Origin: JAFGCL01 sp964423835
GTDB lineage: Bacteria > Chloroflexota > Dehalococcoidia > UBA2247 > RBG-13-53-26
Direction: 5' to 3'
DNA length: 64,000 bases
Assembly: GCA_964423835.1 (NCBI GenBank)
Contig: CAYRGJ010000001.1
Span: 169,485 to 233,484, forward strand
Positions 49,097-58,042 of the stretch are shown in pieces. Positions within the stretch are counted from its first letter, which is position 1. Every line of letters starts with the position of its first letter. The translations under genes and the position numbers were made by a program. The notes beneath the pieces were generated by a model, which worked only from the letters and a program-made list of their open reading frames with translations, was not told the origin of the DNA and ran no database searches.

Positions 49097-49887
49097 ATAC
49101 GACCGTGATACGGATGGACCGGGTGACCTTCTCCTATGACAACGGCGCCGTGCTGCGCGACGTGGACCTGTCCATCCACCGGGGGGAGATGGTCGGCCTG
49201 ATCGGCCCCAACGGTGCGGGCAAGACTACCCTCATCCGGCTGGCGAGCGGGGTGCTGGCCTCCCGTAACGGCGCAGTCACCCTCCAGGGTTTCGACACCA
49301 GGAAGATGAAGCGCAGCCTGATGGCCCGGGAAGTGGCCGTGGTGCCGCAGCAGGTCAGCGTTCCGCCGGCCTATAGCGTGGAGGAGGTGGTCATGCTGGG
49401 GCGCACGCCATTCCTCACGCCGTGGCGCGACCTCTCCAGGGCGGACCGCGAGGTGGTGCGGCGCACCATGGACAGCGTGGGCATCTCCCACCTGGCCCAC
49501 CGGGATTTCAGCTCGCTGAGCGGCGGCGAGCGCCAGAAGGCGGTGCTGGCCATGGCCCTGGCCCAGGAGACGGAGGTGCTGCTGCTGGATGAGCCCACCG
49601 CCCACCTCGACATCAGCCACCAGGTGGAGATGCTGGAGCTGCTGGCCGGGATGAACGCCGAGCGGCATTTGACCATTGTGGCCGCTATGCATGACCTGAA
49701 CCTGGCCTCGGCCTACTTCAGGCGCCTGGTGCTGCTCAAGGCCGGGGCCGTGGTGGCCGACGGCCCGCCGGAAGAGGTGCTCACGCCCGCAACCATCGGG
49801 GCCGTGTACTCCGTAGCCGTGCAGGTGCAGCCGCACCCGGTGAGCGGGGTGCCCCAGGTGGTGGTCCTGCCGCGGCGGAACAGCTGA
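49093..49887 (+). CDS. btuD: B12/corrinoid ABC transporter ATPase
   Basis: The 264-residue ATPase has Walker A LIGPNGAGKTTLI, Q-loop VVPQQVS, signature LSGGERQKAVLAMAL, Walker B VLLLDEPTAHLD and H-loop AAMHD. GTG 49093 overlaps the btuC stop (GTGA), and the frame upstream of this start only shadows btuC. It energises B12 import. Confidence 0.95.
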   Translation: MNTTVIRMDRVTFSYDNGAVLRDVDLSIHRGEMVGLIGPNGAGKTTLIRLASGVLASRNGAVTLQGFDTRKMKRSLMAREVAVVPQQVSVPPAYSVEEVVMLGRTPFLTPWRDLSRADREVVRRTMDSVGISHLAHRDFSSLSGGERQKAVLAMALAQETEVLLLDEPTAHLDISHQVEMLELLAGMNAERHLTIVAAMHDLNLASAYFRRLVLLKAGAVVADGPPEEVLTPATIGAVYSVAVQVQPHPVSGVPQVVVLPRRNS

Positions 49888-49899
49888 AGACGGGCAGTT

Positions 49900-49976
49900 G
49901 GCGGCGGCCTGCCGCCGCAAACCGCGGAAGACAGCAACGGCGGCGGCCTGCCGCCGCAAACCGGCGGAAGACAGCA
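49900..49976. repeat. Two tandem copies of a 37-38 bp hairpin-forming repeat
   Basis: Copies at 49900-49936 and 49939-49976 differ by one inserted G. Each contains GCGGCGG-cctg-CCGCCGC, a strong 7-bp hairpin, then GCAAACCGCGGAAGACAGCA. They lie between btuD and hpt and could end btu transcription or be a mobile intergenic repeat. Confidence 0.8.
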
Positions 49977-50032
49977 GCGTCGGCCGCAACCCTGCCGGTC
50001 CAGAACGGCCGAAACCCGTCCGGCTCCGCCTC

Positions 50033-50061
50033 TTGTTGGTGCCTCCCGGGCACCCTATAAT
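50033..50061 (+). promoter_or_regulatory. hpt-ade promoter (TTGTTG-17-TATAAT)
   Basis: The -35 is at 50033-50038 and a consensus -10 at 50056-50061, 24 bp before the hpt ATG. Confidence 0.65.
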
Positions 50062-50085
50062 GAGGTCCACACCGTCGGAGCTGAC

Positions 50086-50613
50086 ATGACCACACTGGAG
50101 ATCCTCTTTACGCCGGGCGACATCGAGGCGGCCGTGGCCCGCCTGGCCCGGGAGATCGAGCGCGACTATCGGGAGAAGCAGCCCTTGCTCCTGGGGGTGC
50201 TGAAGGGCTGCTTCGTCTTCATGGCCGACCTGGTGAGGGCCCTGGACATGCCGCTGGAGACCGAGTTCATACACCTCTCCAGCTACGGGCGGGGGCGCGC
50301 CGCGACATCGGGCCGGGTGCGGGTGGTGCACGGCCTCCGGGCCGGCATCAAGGGGAGGCACGTTCTGGTGGTGGAGGACATCGTCGACAGCGGCACCACC
50401 CTCGATTTCATCCTGGGGTACTTGCGGCGGCGGGGCGCGGCCTCGGTCCGCGTGTGCGCCCTCTTCTCCAAGGAGGCCAGCCGCCGGGTGCCGGTGCCGG
50501 TTGACTACCTGGGATTGAGTGTGCCGGACTGCTTCGTCGTAGGCTACGGCCTGGACTACGATGAGCGCTTCCGGTACCTGAGGGGCCTCTACCGTCTGAA
50601 GGAGGACGGTTGA
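50086..50613 (+). CDS. hpt: Hypoxanthine phosphoribosyltransferase
   Basis: The 175-residue type I PRTase converts hypoxanthine or guanine plus PRPP to IMP/GMP. The PRPP loop is VLVVEDIVDSGTTL, the flexible loop LSSYGRG, and PDCFVVGYGLDYDERFRYL holds base-binding residues. It is coupled to ade by a 4-nt overlap: adenine deaminated by the next enzyme to hypoxanthine is salvaged here. Confidence 0.94.
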   Translation: MTTLEILFTPGDIEAAVARLAREIERDYREKQPLLLGVLKGCFVFMADLVRALDMPLETEFIHLSSYGRGRAATSGRVRVVHGLRAGIKGRHVLVVEDIVDSGTTLDFILGYLRRRGAASVRVCALFSKEASRRVPVPVDYLGLSVPDCFVVGYGLDYDERFRYLRGLYRLKEDG

Positions 50614-52316
50614 ACCTGGGGGATTCGAAGCACTTGATCAGGGTGGCCAGGGGGGAGGCGCCGGCCGACCTCCTGCTGGCCAACGCCCGGATCATCAACA
50701 CCTTCAACGGCCAGGTGGAGACGGGCCACATCGCTGTCAGCCGGGGCCGCATCGCCGGCATCGGCGACTATGCCGCCGCCGCGCAGACCATCGATGTGGA
50801 AGGCCGGTACGTCGCTCCGGGCTTGATCAACAGCCACACCCATGTGGAGAGCTCCATGCTGCACATCGCCCAGTACGCCAGGGCCGTGGTCCCCCGCGGC
50901 ACCGCGGCCATCGTCACCGATTTTCACGAGATCACCAATGTGTGCGGCCTGGCCGGCGCCCGGGAGCTGCTGCGGGTGGCCGAGGGGCTGCCCCTGGAGG
51001 TCTTCTTCATGGTGCCATCGTGCGTGCCGGCCACGCTGCTGGAGTCGTCGGGGGCCCGGGTGACGGCCGGCGACGTCCAGTATGCCCTGGCCTGGGAAAG
51101 CACCATTGGCCTGGGAGAGGTCATGGACTTCCCGGCGGTGCTGCAGGGCCACTCGGGCATGCTGCTCAAGCTGGCCATGGCCCGGGGCAAGGCCATCGAC
51201 GGCCATGCGGTGGGGCTGCGGGGCCGGGCCCTGAACGCGTACCTGGCGGCCGGGATAGCCTCCGATCACGAGTGCACCTCGCTTGATGAAGCGGAGGAGA
51301 AGCTGGCCCGCGGCATGTGGATCATGATCCGCGAGGGATCATCGGAGAAGAACCTGGCGGGCCTGCTGCCCCTGGTGACCGACCGGACCTTCCACCGCTG
51401 TCTCCTGGTGGTCGATGACCGCAGTTGCCAGGACCTCCTTTGGGATGGGGACATTGACGGAGTTGTGAGGAGGGCCATCCGGCTCGGCCTGGACCCCGTC
51501 CGCGCTATCCAGATGGCCACCATCAATGCGGCCCAGTACTTCCGGCTGGACGGGCTGGGGGCGGTGGCCCCGGGCTACCACGCCGACCTCATGGTGTTCT
51601 CCAGCCTGGGCGACCTGGATGCCTCCCTGGTCTTCCATCGCGGCCGCCTGGTGGCCCGTGATGGTGAGGCCCTCTTCCCCGTACCGAAGTGCGGAATGGA
51701 TCATCTCGGCGGCACTGTCAGGCTGGGACCGCTGTCAGCGCCGGCGCTGCGCATACCGGCGGATCGGAGAGGCCAGCCCATCATAGAGGTGGTGCCCGGC
51801 CAGATCACCACCTTCAGGTCGGCGGCCCGGGCCCCGGTGCGGGACGGCGCGGTGGTGGCGGACGTGAAGCAGGACATACTGAAGCTGGCCGTGGTCGAAA
51901 GGCACAGCGCCAGCGGCCGCGTGGGCACGGCGCTGGTGAAGGGCTTCGGGCTGCAACGCGGCGCCCTGGCCTCCTCCATAGCCCACGATGCCCACAACAT
52001 AGTGGCCGTCGGAGTGGATGATGAAGACCTGGTGGCGGCGGTGAGGGAGCTGGAAAGGCGGCAGGGAGGCCTGGTGGCGGTCGCCGCCGGCCGGGTGCTG
52101 GCAGCGCTGCCTCTGCCAGTGGCAGGCCTGCTCTCCAGTGACCCGCTGGAGGCAGTGGTGGACCAGCTGGCGGCGGTGGAGGCCGCGGCCGCCGGGCTGG
52201 GCTGCGCCCTGCCATCGCCGTTCAGCACGCTTTCCTTCCTGGCGCTGCCGGTGATACCGCAGCTGCGCCTGACTGACCGGGGCCTGGTGGACGTGGACCG
52301 CTTCCAGCTGCTGTAA
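50610..52316 (+). CDS. ade: Adenine deaminase
   Basis: The 568-residue amidohydrolase deaminates adenine to hypoxanthine. The metal motif is SHTHVESSM, followed by PSCVPAT, KAIDGHAVGL, SDHECTSLDEA and LVVDDRSCQDLLWDGDIDGVVR. C-terminal FSTLSFLALPVIPQLRLTDRGLVDV is typical of the Ade clade. TTG 50610 overlaps the hpt stop and has AAGGAGG 5 nt before it. Confidence 0.95.
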   Translation: MNLGDSKHLIRVARGEAPADLLLANARIINTFNGQVETGHIAVSRGRIAGIGDYAAAAQTIDVEGRYVAPGLINSHTHVESSMLHIAQYARAVVPRGTAAIVTDFHEITNVCGLAGARELLRVAEGLPLEVFFMVPSCVPATLLESSGARVTAGDVQYALAWESTIGLGEVMDFPAVLQGHSGMLLKLAMARGKAIDGHAVGLRGRALNAYLAAGIASDHECTSLDEAEEKLARGMWIMIREGSSEKNLAGLLPLVTDRTFHRCLLVVDDRSCQDLLWDGDIDGVVRRAIRLGLDPVRAIQMATINAAQYFRLDGLGAVAPGYHADLMVFSSLGDLDASLVFHRGRLVARDGEALFPVPKCGMDHLGGTVRLGPLSAPALRIPADRRGQPIIEVVPGQITTFRSAARAPVRDGAVVADVKQDILKLAVVERHSASGRVGTALVKGFGLQRGALASSIAHDAHNIVAVGVDDEDLVAAVRELERRQGGLVAVAAGRVLAALPLPVAGLLSSDPLEAVVDQLAAVEAAAAGLGCALPSPFSTLSFLALPVIPQLRLTDRGLVDVDRFQLL

Positions 52317-52318
52317 AC

Positions 52319-52684
52319 CTACTCGGGCCTGTTTACCTCGCTGGCCAGCCAGTCCAGGGCCGCCTGCCGGTTGTCGAAGGTGCGGATCTTCATGCCGGAG
52401 AAGCGGCTCACAGCCCGCACCATGAATCCGATCATGCTCTCCGGCCCTACCACCGCCGTGGCCCTGATAATGGGCATGATGGCCTTGGAGTGGGTCTTCG
52501 CCGCCTGCAGGGATGTGGGCGACACGTGAGTGTTGGTGACGTCGAGCAGCAGGCCATGGGGCTTCACAATGCCGCTCCGCGTCTTGAGGAGACTGAGGAT
52601 CTCTCTTTCGTCCTCCATGTTGGAGGCATCCACCACGACGATGGTTGCCCCGCGATGGGTCATATCATAGAACCTCTTCTCCAC
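52319..52684 (-). CDS. STAS/SpoIIAA-like protein
   Basis: The 121-residue protein looks like a STAS-fold (SpoIIAA-like) domain: an ATIVVVDASNMEDEREILSLL opening, a GLLLDVTNTHVSP strand-loop, and FSGMKIRTFDNRQAALDWLAS at the end. GTG 52684 has AAGGAGG 7 nt upstream; a longer frame from 52783 lacks a ribosome site. Related proteins act in stress signalling or lipid binding; role unknown here. It ends 2 nt after ade convergently. Confidence 0.7.
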   Translation of the reverse strand: MEKRFYDMTHRGATIVVVDASNMEDEREILSLLKTRSGIVKPHGLLLDVTNTHVSPTSLQAAKTHSKAIMPIIRATAVVGPESMIGFMVRAVSRFSGMKIRTFDNRQAALDWLASEVNRPE

Positions 52685-52849
52685 GCTGCGCCTCCTTGTC
52701 TCCCTCGTCTCCTCTGCGCCCGGAGTATAGTATCCACTGATGCCGAAAATCAAGGGATAGGCGGCAACTGGGGCCGGCAGCATGGCCGGGCCAGCCTCTC
52801 TTCGGGATGGGGTGAAGTGGCGTGCTGGCAGGGGTTTCGGGCTGTAGGC

Positions 52850-53929
52850 TCAGATGGTGGTGTCCGGCCAGACCCTCTGTCCTGCCTCCACGCGGCGCCC
52901 CGCGCTGATGACCACATTGTCACCCAGCACCGCTCCCGCTTCCACCATGCCCTGGTCGCCGACGGTGGCCTTCTGGCCGATCACGCACTCCCGGACGGAG
53001 GCGCCGCGACCGATCCGGGCGCCAGCCCAGATGATGGCGCGGTCCACGGTGGAGCCGTCCAGGATGGTGCAGCCGTCGCCCAGGACCGCGGGGCCGATGA
53101 TGCGCGCCCCGGCTCCCACCGAGCACGATTGGCCGAAGCGCACCTGGCCGGTGATGGCCGCCGTGGCATCGAGGCGCAGCCCGTCGCCGGCCCCCGGGCC
53201 GGCGCCCTCCAGCGGGCTGGTGCAGCGGCCCTGGAGAAGGTCGTACTGGACCTGCCGGTACTTGTCCGGCGTGCCGATGTCGATCCAGTAGTCGCTGGTG
53301 GAGAAGGCATAGACCGGCGCTCCCTCGGCCAGGAGGGTGGGGAATACCTGGCGCTCGAACATGCAGGATTGGCCCGGGGGCACCTCTCCCAGCACGGCGG
53401 GCTCCAGCACATAGATGCCGGCGTTGATCATGTTGGTGGGGGCCTGGTCCCGCGGCGGCTTCTCAATGAAGCGCTTCACCCGGCCGTCGGGCCCGGTTTC
53501 GACGACGCCGTAGGCCGACGGGTCCTCCACCGGGGTGAGGGCTATGGTGGCCACAGCCCCGCGGTGGCGATGGAAGGCCAGCATGGCCCGCAGGTCGATG
53601 TTGGTGAGTATGTCACCGTTGAACACGAAGAAGGGCCCGTCCACGTGTCGCTCGGCGTTCTTGACCGCGCCGGCAGTGCCCAGCGGAGTCTCCTCCATGA
53701 CATAGGCCAGCCTGACCCCCGAGGAGCTCCCGTCGGCGAAGCTGCCGGCGATCCGGTCGGGCAGGTAGCACAGCGTGACCACGATGTCGTCCACGCCGTG
53801 GCTGGACAGGTATGCCAGCAGGTGGGCGAAGAACGGCCGGTTGAGGATGGGGACCATGGCCTTCACCGTGTTGCATGTCAGGGGCCTCAGCCGGGTCCCC
53901 TCGCCACCCACCAGGAGCACCGCCTTCAT
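52850..53929 (-). CDS. Sugar-phosphate nucleotidyltransferase (mannose-1-P guanylyltransferase-like)
   Basis: This 359-residue protein has an N-terminal nucleotidyltransferase domain (LLVGGEGTRLRPLT, KAMVPILNRP, FNGDILTN, FIEKPP, DYWIDIGTPDKY) and a C-terminal left-handed beta-helix of hexapeptide repeats (VGAGARIIGPAVLGDG). It makes an NDP-sugar for cell-surface glycans; the sugar is uncertain. ATG 53929 is favoured over GTG 53938 by AGGCAGG. Confidence 0.88.
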   Translation of the reverse strand: MKAVLLVGGEGTRLRPLTCNTVKAMVPILNRPFFAHLLAYLSSHGVDDIVVTLCYLPDRIAGSFADGSSSGVRLAYVMEETPLGTAGAVKNAERHVDGPFFVFNGDILTNIDLRAMLAFHRHRGAVATIALTPVEDPSAYGVVETGPDGRVKRFIEKPPRDQAPTNMINAGIYVLEPAVLGEVPPGQSCMFERQVFPTLLAEGAPVYAFSTSDYWIDIGTPDKYRQVQYDLLQGRCTSPLEGAGPGAGDGLRLDATAAITGQVRFGQSCSVGAGARIIGPAVLGDGCTILDGSTVDRAIIWAGARIGRGASVRECVIGQKATVGDQGMVEAGAVLGDNVVISAGRRVEAGQRVWPDTTI

Positions 53930-54197
53930 GCGCGTCACCTGCCTCTCGCCGCGACCTCTGGATCGCAGATCCGCTGCGGCCGCCGGCTCGCCCGGCGGCC
54001 ACGCTTCCGATTATACATGGCGCATCAGGCCGCTCTCAAGCCTCACCGTCCCCCGCATGGCCCTCAGGCCTCAGCCGGTGCGCGGGCGGGGGCCGCCGGG
54101 TCCGTCCCGGGCGGGGTCTCGTCAATGATTCGTCCCCGGGCGCGGGCGGAGCACTCGCCGCGAGCGCCGGGCCGTGTGTGGCGCCGCCGGATTCACC
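53930..54197. other. Intergenic stretch before the rpmH promoter
   Basis: It is GC-rich and, despite being next to rpmH, contains no DnaA boxes (TTATCCACA-like) or AT-rich unwinding region, so I do not see a chromosomal origin here. No gene is visible. Confidence 0.55.
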
Positions 54198-54227
54198 TTG
54201 ACTTGAGTATGCGAAAAAGCGTATCAT
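54198..54227 (+). promoter_or_regulatory. rpmH promoter (TTGACT-18-TATCAT)
   Basis: The -35 is at 54198-54203 and the -10 at 54222-54227, 22 bp before the L34 start codon. Confidence 0.6.
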
Positions 54228-54249
54228 ACCACGTTGAGACCGAACGGAA

Positions 54250-54387
54250 ATGCCCAAGAGAACCTTTCAGCCCAAAAAACTGCACCGGAAGAGGGTGCAC
54301 GGCTTCCGAGTCCGCATGAGGACCCGTGGGGGGCGGGCCGTGTTGAAGTCGAGGCGGCTGGCCGGCCGTCATCGCCTGACAGTATAG
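54250..54387 (+). CDS. rpmH: 50S ribosomal protein L34
   Basis: The 45-residue very basic protein matches bacterial L34 throughout: MPKRTFQPKKLHRKRVHGFR, RMRTRGGRAVLKSRR and AGRHRLTV. It binds 23S rRNA. rnpA follows 33 nt later, the near-universal pairing. A larger overlapping frame is a shadow. Confidence 0.96.
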   Translation: MPKRTFQPKKLHRKRVHGFRVRMRTRGGRAVLKSRRLAGRHRLTV

Positions 54388-54420
54388 GCCAGTCCCCGAC
54401 GAGCTCTTGCTGCGTTCGCG

Positions 54421-54756
54421 ATGAAGAGGGAACAGCGCCTGACCCGGGGCGGGGATTTTGCCAGGGTATATGATCATGGCCGGTCCTGGGTCAACCACCT
54501 GCTGGTCATGAGGGCCATCCCCAGCGAGCTCGACCGGACCCGGATCGGGTTTTCCGTCAGCAAACGTGTCGGAAACGCAGTTGTGCGCAATCGGGTAAAG
54601 AGGATGCTGCGAGAGGCTGTCCAGTCCGTGACCTGGGATCCGGGTTGGGACGTGGTCATCATTGCGCGGTCGGCGGCCGCCACGGCCGATTACCGCCAGA
54701 TCGGGACGGCCCTGGAGGACCTGTGCCGCCGGTCCGGCCTGCGGAGGGCCAGTTGA
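54421..54756 (+). CDS. rnpA: Ribonuclease P protein component
   Basis: The 111-residue basic protein is the RNase P protein that helps mature tRNA 5' ends. RIGFSVSKRVGNAVVRNRVKRMLREA is the RNR signature. The N-terminal REQRLTRGGDFARVY matches. yidD overlaps its stop. Confidence 0.96.
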   Translation: MKREQRLTRGGDFARVYDHGRSWVNHLLVMRAIPSELDRTRIGFSVSKRVGNAVVRNRVKRMLREAVQSVTWDPGWDVVIIARSAAATADYRQIGTALEDLCRRSGLRRAS

Positions 54757-54962
54757 GGACGGTAGCCCTGGGCCTGATACGCGGCTACCAGATGACGTGG
54801 TCCAGGCTCATGCCGTCCGTATGCCGCTTCACCCCGTCGTGCTCGCATTACACCTACGAGGCCATACAGAAGTACGGCCTGTTCAAAGGAGTGTTCCTGG
54901 GCAGCCGGAGGATAATGCGCTGCCACCCCTTCCATCCTGGCGGATATGATCCTGTTCCCTGA
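54753..54962 (+). CDS. yidD: Membrane protein insertion efficiency factor YidD
   Basis: The 69-residue protein has the YidD signature: LGLIRGYQMTWSRLMPSVCRF, TPSCSHYTYEAI, GSRRIMRCHPFHPGGYDPVP. It aids YidC-dependent insertion. TTG 54753 overlaps rnpA by 4 nt with GGAGG upstream. The longer frame from 54645 is only the rnpA shadow. Confidence 0.93.
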   Translation: MRTVALGLIRGYQMTWSRLMPSVCRFTPSCSHYTYEAIQKYGLFKGVFLGSRRIMRCHPFHPGGYDPVP

Positions 54963-54998
54963 TGTCACTGGCGCTAACCATGGGAAAGAACTGGCTTG

Positions 54999-56321
54999 AT
55001 GCTCTCTAAGGCGACTCTGCCGAGGCTCTCTCGGCCGGTGCTGCTCCTGCTGATCGTGGCCATCGCCCTGGGCGCTCTGGGGTGCTCGGCGGCGCCCAGC
55101 CGCGGCTGGTCCGGCCCGTTGCTCTCCGACGGAGTGATCTACGTGGGGACGGCGCAGGGCAAGGTAGCGGCCTGCGAGGCGTCAGGCGGGGCGCAACTGT
55201 GGGTCCAGCCGGTGGCCCAGCTGAGCGGCGGCAGCGGCTTCTCCTGCATGAGCTGCGGCGGCGGTCAATCCACCGCCATGAGCCTCTACGGCACCCCGGC
55301 GGTGCGTGGCGACCGGCTGTACATCGGGACGTACACCGAAGACGGCAAGGTGCTGTGGGTGGCCAGGGACGGCTCGGCGGTCAGCTCCCCCACATTCAAC
55401 ACCGGCAGCAGCATCGTGGGCAGCGTGACCATAGACGGGGACACGCTTTACGTGGGGAACTCGGATGGGAAGGTGTACGCCCTGGACCTCACGGTTACCA
55501 ATCTCAGCGAGAGCCTGAAAGAGGGGTGGCCCTTCCAGACCGGGGGCAAGATCTGGTCTACGCCGGTGGTCAGGGACGGGGTGGTGTATGTGAGCAGCGC
55601 CGACCACCGGCTGTACGCCCTGGATGCCTCCTCCGGTAACGAGATATGGCGCTTCGAGATCGACGCGGCGTTCATGTCCACTCCGCTGGTGGACAACGGA
55701 ACGGTCTACCTCGGCGGGTGCGACCGCAAGTTCTACTCCATACCGGCGGCCACGGAAGAGGAGCGGCTGGCAGCCAGCTCCCGGGATCCCGGTTCGCCAT
55801 CCGGCCTCACCCGGGAGGCGACACACGTCTTCGCCGGGGCCTCGAACTGGTTCTGGACCCAGGCCCTGGCCTACGACGGGCGGATATGGGTCGGCAGCCT
55901 GGACCACAGACTCTATGTCCTGGATGCCGCGACCCTGGAAAAGGTGGGCGAGATCAAGACCGACGGCATGGTCTATGCTCCGCCGGTGGCCGCCGGCGGG
56001 CTGGTGGTGTTGGGGTCCCGCGATGGCGCTGTCTATCTCGTCGAGCCGGGGACGCTGCAGTACTCGGCCTACGCCATTGATCCGGAGAACGGCGCCGTCA
56101 CCCGGACCTACTACACCGACCCTGATACCGGCGCAGTGGTGAAGTCGGAACAAGCGCCGGCCAATGCCCCGGCGCCCATACTTGCCCCCCTGCAGGTCGA
56201 CCCCTCCGGGGAGGTGGTCTACGTTCACGCCCAGAACGGCAAGCACATACTCCATGCTTTCAGCCTATCGACTAGAGAGGTCCTCTGGAGCTTCCGGACG
56301 GACGACATCAGCGGAAATTGA
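54999..56321 (+). CDS. PQQ-type beta-propeller lipoprotein (BamB-like repeats)
   Basis: The 440-residue protein has a lipoprotein signal (VLLLLIVAIALGALGC, Cys about residue 29) and about seven PQQ/WD-like blades with the repeating G.vYvgs.DgkvyAld..tG...W pattern, e.g. GVVYVSSADHRLYALDASSG. It is an outward-facing beta-propeller. Its position between yidD and yidC suggests a role in membrane protein folding or insertion, but this is not a standard gene of that cluster. TTG 54996 is an alternative start. Confidence 0.85.
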   Translation: MLSKATLPRLSRPVLLLLIVAIALGALGCSAAPSRGWSGPLLSDGVIYVGTAQGKVAACEASGGAQLWVQPVAQLSGGSGFSCMSCGGGQSTAMSLYGTPAVRGDRLYIGTYTEDGKVLWVARDGSAVSSPTFNTGSSIVGSVTIDGDTLYVGNSDGKVYALDLTVTNLSESLKEGWPFQTGGKIWSTPVVRDGVVYVSSADHRLYALDASSGNEIWRFEIDAAFMSTPLVDNGTVYLGGCDRKFYSIPAATEEERLAASSRDPGSPSGLTREATHVFAGASNWFWTQALAYDGRIWVGSLDHRLYVLDAATLEKVGEIKTDGMVYAPPVAAGGLVVLGSRDGAVYLVEPGTLQYSAYAIDPENGAVTRTYYTDPDTGAVVKSEQAPANAPAPILAPLQVDPSGEVVYVHAQNGKHILHAFSLSTREVLWSFRTDDISGN

Positions 56322-56330
56322 GGTGAAGAC

Positions 56331-57254
56331 TTGGGATTCCTGAACCTCATTCTGCTGCAGCCGATCCTCAATATCCTGCTGGTCCTGACCAACGCCCTGT
56401 TCGGCAACTTCGGGCTGGGTATCATCGCCCTCACCATCCTGGTCCGCCTGGTCATGCTCCCCCTGACCCTGTGGCAGCTTCACGGGAGCAAGAAACAGAC
56501 GGAGGCCATGGCCGCCATCAAGCCCAAGATGGAGCTGCTGAAGAAGAAGTATGCCAAGAACCCGCAGAAGCAGCAGCAGGAGATGATGAAGCTCTACAAG
56601 GAGGCCGGCATAACGCCGCTGGGCTGCCTGGCATCGCCCATGCTGATCACCACCGTCATCCAGCTTCCCATCTACGTTGCCCTCTACCGCGCCATTATTC
56701 AGGCCCTGGCCGCCACGCCACAGGACTTCCTGGGGCTGTCCCAGAACCTCTACTCGTGGGCCGCCGCCAACCAGGGGCTGCCCATTTCAGAGAGCTTCCT
56801 GTGGCTGGACCTGACCACCAGGGACCCCTACTATATCCTGCCGCTGCTGGTGGCCGGGACCCAGTGGCTCTCGCAGAAGATGATGACCCCGCCCTCGGCG
56901 GACCCCCAGCAGCAGAGCACCAATCGCATGATGCAGATCATGATGCCGCTGTTCATGGCCTTTATCACCGTCACCCTGCCGTCGGGGCTGGGAGTGTACT
57001 TCCTGATGACCAGCATCATCATGATCGTGGTGCAGTACTTCATCTACGGCTGGAAGAACGTGCTTGCCAAGGCCCCGGCCCCGGAGGCCGCTCCCGCTAA
57101 GGACACCAAGGGCGACAAGACCAAGAGCGCCGGTAAGCGGGCCGAACCGGCGCTGCCGCCGCCCGCGGCGAAGGAGGAGAAGAAGGGGTGGAGGGGGCTC
57201 CTGGAGCGGCTGAACCCAAAGAATACTGACGAGAACGGGGACAAGGAAGGCTGA
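56331..57254 (+). CDS. yidC: YidC/Oxa1-family membrane insertase
   Basis: The 307-residue protein has five TM helices and the short Gram-positive-like form with no large periplasmic domain. The hydrophilic-groove Arg lies in TILVRLVMLPLTLWQ, and the coiled cytoplasmic loop is KKYAKNPQKQQQEMMKLYKEAGITPLGC. The Lys-rich tail (about 250-307) binds ribosomes. TTG 56331 has GAGGTGA upstream. Confidence 0.93.
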   Translation: MGFLNLILLQPILNILLVLTNALFGNFGLGIIALTILVRLVMLPLTLWQLHGSKKQTEAMAAIKPKMELLKKKYAKNPQKQQQEMMKLYKEAGITPLGCLASPMLITTVIQLPIYVALYRAIIQALAATPQDFLGLSQNLYSWAAANQGLPISESFLWLDLTTRDPYYILPLLVAGTQWLSQKMMTPPSADPQQQSTNRMMQIMMPLFMAFITVTLPSGLGVYFLMTSIIMIVVQYFIYGWKNVLAKAPAPEAAPAKDTKGDKTKSAGKRAEPALPPPAAKEEKKGWRGLLERLNPKNTDENGDKEG

Positions 57255-57307
57255 GGCGCGCGCCCGGCCAGCCTTGACCCGGTCTCCCGCCCGGAGGTAA
57301 CAGAGAC

Positions 57308-58015
57308 ATGGACAGCCTCGAGATAAGCGCCAAGACGGTAGAGGAGGCCATGGAGCGCGGTCTCCAGCAGCTCGGCCTGGACCGTGACCAGGTCGAGTGC
57401 GTGGTGGTGAACAAGGGCAGGTCCGGCTTCCTGGGGATGGGGGCGGAGGACGCCGTGGTGCGATTGACGCCCCTGGCGGCCTCACCGGCCACAGAGGCCG
57501 GCGCGCCGGCGGATGCCGGGGCTGTTACGCCAGGGGAAGACCTGCCGGCCGCGGCCCAAACGGCCCTCGAGGAGATACTCCACCAGATGCAGATAGAGGC
57601 CCGCGTGGTGCTGCGCACGGGCGAGCCGCAGGATGATGGCGGATCGGGGATACCGCCCATCGCCCTCGAGGTCGGTGGCGAGGACCTGGGCATACTGATC
57701 GGGCGGCGGGGAGAAACCCTGGCGGCGCTGCAGTATATCTTGAGGCTGATCCTGGCCCACCAGCACAAGGGCCGGGTGCCCCTGACCGTCGACGTCGAGG
57801 GGTACAAGCAGCGGCGCTACGTCTCCGTCAGGGACCTGGCGGCCAGGATGGCCCAGCAGGCGGTGTCCACCAGGCAGTCCCGGACACTGGAGCCTATGCC
57901 GGCCGACGAGCGGCGCGTGGTGCACCTGGCACTGGCCGTTAACCCGGACGTGGAGACCCAGAGCGTGGGTGAGGGGGAGCTGCGCAAAGTAGTCATCGTC
58001 CCCCGCAAGAGGTAG
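57308..58015 (+). CDS. jag: Jag/KhpB RNA-binding protein
   Basis: The 235-residue protein has the Jag N-domain (ISAKTVEEAMERGLQQLGL and GRSGFLGMG), a KH domain with LIGRRGETLAALQYIL, and an R3H domain with RMAQQAVSTRQSRTLEPMPADERRVVHLA (split). It partners KhpA in RNA regulation and cell-envelope growth. It is the usual last gene after yidC. Confidence 0.93.
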   Translation: MDSLEISAKTVEEAMERGLQQLGLDRDQVECVVVNKGRSGFLGMGAEDAVVRLTPLAASPATEAGAPADAGAVTPGEDLPAAAQTALEEILHQMQIEARVVLRTGEPQDDGGSGIPPIALEVGGEDLGILIGRRGETLAALQYILRLILAHQHKGRVPLTVDVEGYKQRRYVSVRDLAARMAQQAVSTRQSRTLEPMPADERRVVHLALAVNPDVETQSVGEGELRKVVIVPRKR

Positions 58016-58042
58016 CCCGGGGCCGGCGCTCGCCAACCACCG

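Noticed and set aside
53930..54249. Chromosomal origin near rpmH
   Set aside because: rpmH often lies near oriC, but no DnaA boxes, AT-rich region or dnaA/dnaN genes are visible.
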